Assembly: GCA_030537915.1 (NCBI GenBank)
Contig: JAUNUZ010000124.1
Span: 1-7,067, forward strand
DNA: 7,067 nucleotides
Direction: 5' to 3'
From: Micrococcales bacterium
Lineage (GTDB): Bacteria > Actinomycetota > Actinomycetes > Actinomycetales > Dermatophilaceae
A program made the position numbers and the translations under genes. The notes under the pieces were generated by a model. It saw only the letters and a list, made by a program, of their open reading frames with translations, made no database searches and had not been told where the DNA came from. This document shows positions 6,619-7,067 of the stretch, piece after piece. The stretch's first letter is position 1; the number at the start of each line of letters is the position of its first letter.

Positions 6619-7067
6619 ATGAGCGACATCACCTTGAATCCGCTCTCCGGCGAGGTCCGCGACCCACGCTCCGCACGTCGATCCGGTGCGGCCCCCGCCG
6701 GTGACGGCTTCGACCGCGCCCTGGACGCCGCCCTCGTCTCGCGAACCCTTACCGGCTGGCGGGGGACCGCGCAGTCGCGCGGGTCCGCCTTCGGCCTCAG
6801 CGGCTACTCGGGCTCCGCCCCGCGCCAGGTCGTCGTCGAGGGTCAGGTCGTCGCCCAGCGCCAGGTCGTTGTCGAGGGCCAGGTCGTCGCGGACCGGCAT
6901 GCACTTGTCGGGCAGCAGGCCGCGCTGCGGCGCTCGTCCAGTGATGAGTCGTCGGCCGATGTGGCGGCTGGCCGGGGCACGGATGATGGCTCGGCTCCTA
7001 CTTTCTCAGCCGCAGCGTTGCCGATCGATCCGTCGATCGCGGCGCAGGTGATGGCTCAGGCGTCGGT
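6619..7067 (+). CDS. fliK: Probable FliK, hook-length control protein (N-terminal part, runs off window)
   Basis: An open frame of 149 complete codons with no stop before the window end. FliK is exported during hook growth, acts as a molecular ruler, and switches the export gate from hook to filament substrates through its C-terminal domain, which is not in this window. What is visible fits a FliK N-terminus: Ser/Ala/Gly/Arg/Gln-rich, without cysteine, membrane helix or enzyme motif, and apparently disordered. Residues 31-39 (FDRALDAAL) form a short hydrophobic helix in the region where export signals lie. Residues 69-92 consist of four hexapeptide repeats of the form [R/G]QVV[V/A][E/Q/D]. 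From about 6940 the codons are less G/C-restricted at third positions (AGT, GAT, GCT, CCT, ACT) than in upstream genes, consistent with weak sequence constraint. The call comes mainly from gene order (after fliJ and the hydrolase, where actinobacteria often carry fliK). Another flagellar secreted protein cannot be excluded. Confidence 0.7.
   Translation, partial: MSDITLNPLSGEVRDPRSARRSGAAPAGDGFDRALDAALVSRTLTGWRGTAQSRGSAFGLSGYSGSAPRQVVVEGQVVAQRQVVVEGQVVADRHALVGQQAALRRSSSDESSADVAAGRGTDDGSAPTFSAAALPIDPSIAAQVMAQAS
6823..6894 (+). repeat. In-frame tandem repeat, 2 x 36 bp (4 x 18 bp) within fliK
   Basis: Two adjacent 36-base units (6823-6858 and 6859-6894) match at 31 of 36 positions by eye. Each unit is made of two related 18-base halves sharing a CAGGTCGT core. 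In protein they read RQVVVEGQVVAQ and RQVVVEGQVVAD. Because the period is a multiple of three, copy number could change without breaking the frame. Confidence 0.9.

Noticed and set aside
6607..6900. Minus-strand frame opposite fliK with a DDLALD-like repeat
   Set aside because: The acidic repeat is only the reverse-strand reading of the fliK tandem repeat; the plus-strand frame has a good Shine-Dalgarno site and operon position.
7020..7045. CGATCGATC-like runs near the window end considered as a site or palindrome
   Set aside because: They are short, explained by Ile/Asp/Ser codons inside the fliK frame, and show no arm symmetry beyond what GATC-type words give by chance.

Overview
The window is a stretch of a chromosomal flagellar biosynthesis operon, all on the + strand, from a high-GC Gram-positive (actinobacterial) host. 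The very high GC content, the strong G/C preference at third codon positions, the GTG starts with purine-rich Shine-Dalgarno sites, and the order fliE-fliF-fliG-fliH-fliI-fliJ-[peptidoglycan hydrolase]-fliK all point that way. The species cannot be named from the sequence.

Layout: the last 12 codons of fliE (1-39); fliF, the MS-ring protein (36-1664); fliG, the rotor switch protein (1669-2682); fliH, the export ATPase regulator (2666-3391); fliI, the export ATPase (3388-4695); fliJ, the export stalk/chaperone protein (4710-5156); a two-domain cell-wall hydrolase with NlpC/P60 and SLT domains (5153-6610); and the N-terminal 149 codons of a probable fliK hook-length ruler (6619 to the window end). 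Genes overlap by 4 bases (GTGA or ATGA) at three junctions and by about 17 bases at fliG/fliH. The other three junctions have gaps of 4, 14 and 8 bases. No intergenic space is large enough to hold a promoter, terminator or RNA gene, so this is one translationally coupled transcription unit whose promoter and end lie outside the window.

How the genes work together: FliE joins the rod to the MS ring built by FliF. FliG docks on the cytoplasmic tail of FliF and receives torque from the stators. FliH, FliI and FliJ form the soluble ATPase complex that feeds substrates to the flagellar type III export gate. The hydrolase probably opens peptidoglycan so the rod can pass, a job done by FlgJ in proteobacteria. 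FliK then measures the hook and switches export specificity.

Most of the window is a standard flagellar core. The points worth a second look are the fusion of a peptidase and a lytic transglycosylase in one protein with no visible Sec signal, a 4 x 18-bp in-frame tandem repeat early in fliK, an isolated cysteine pair in the extracytoplasmic part of FliF, and a long glycine heptad-like (GxxxG) ladder in FliH. I found no evidence for an undescribed defence, mobile or RNA-based system.
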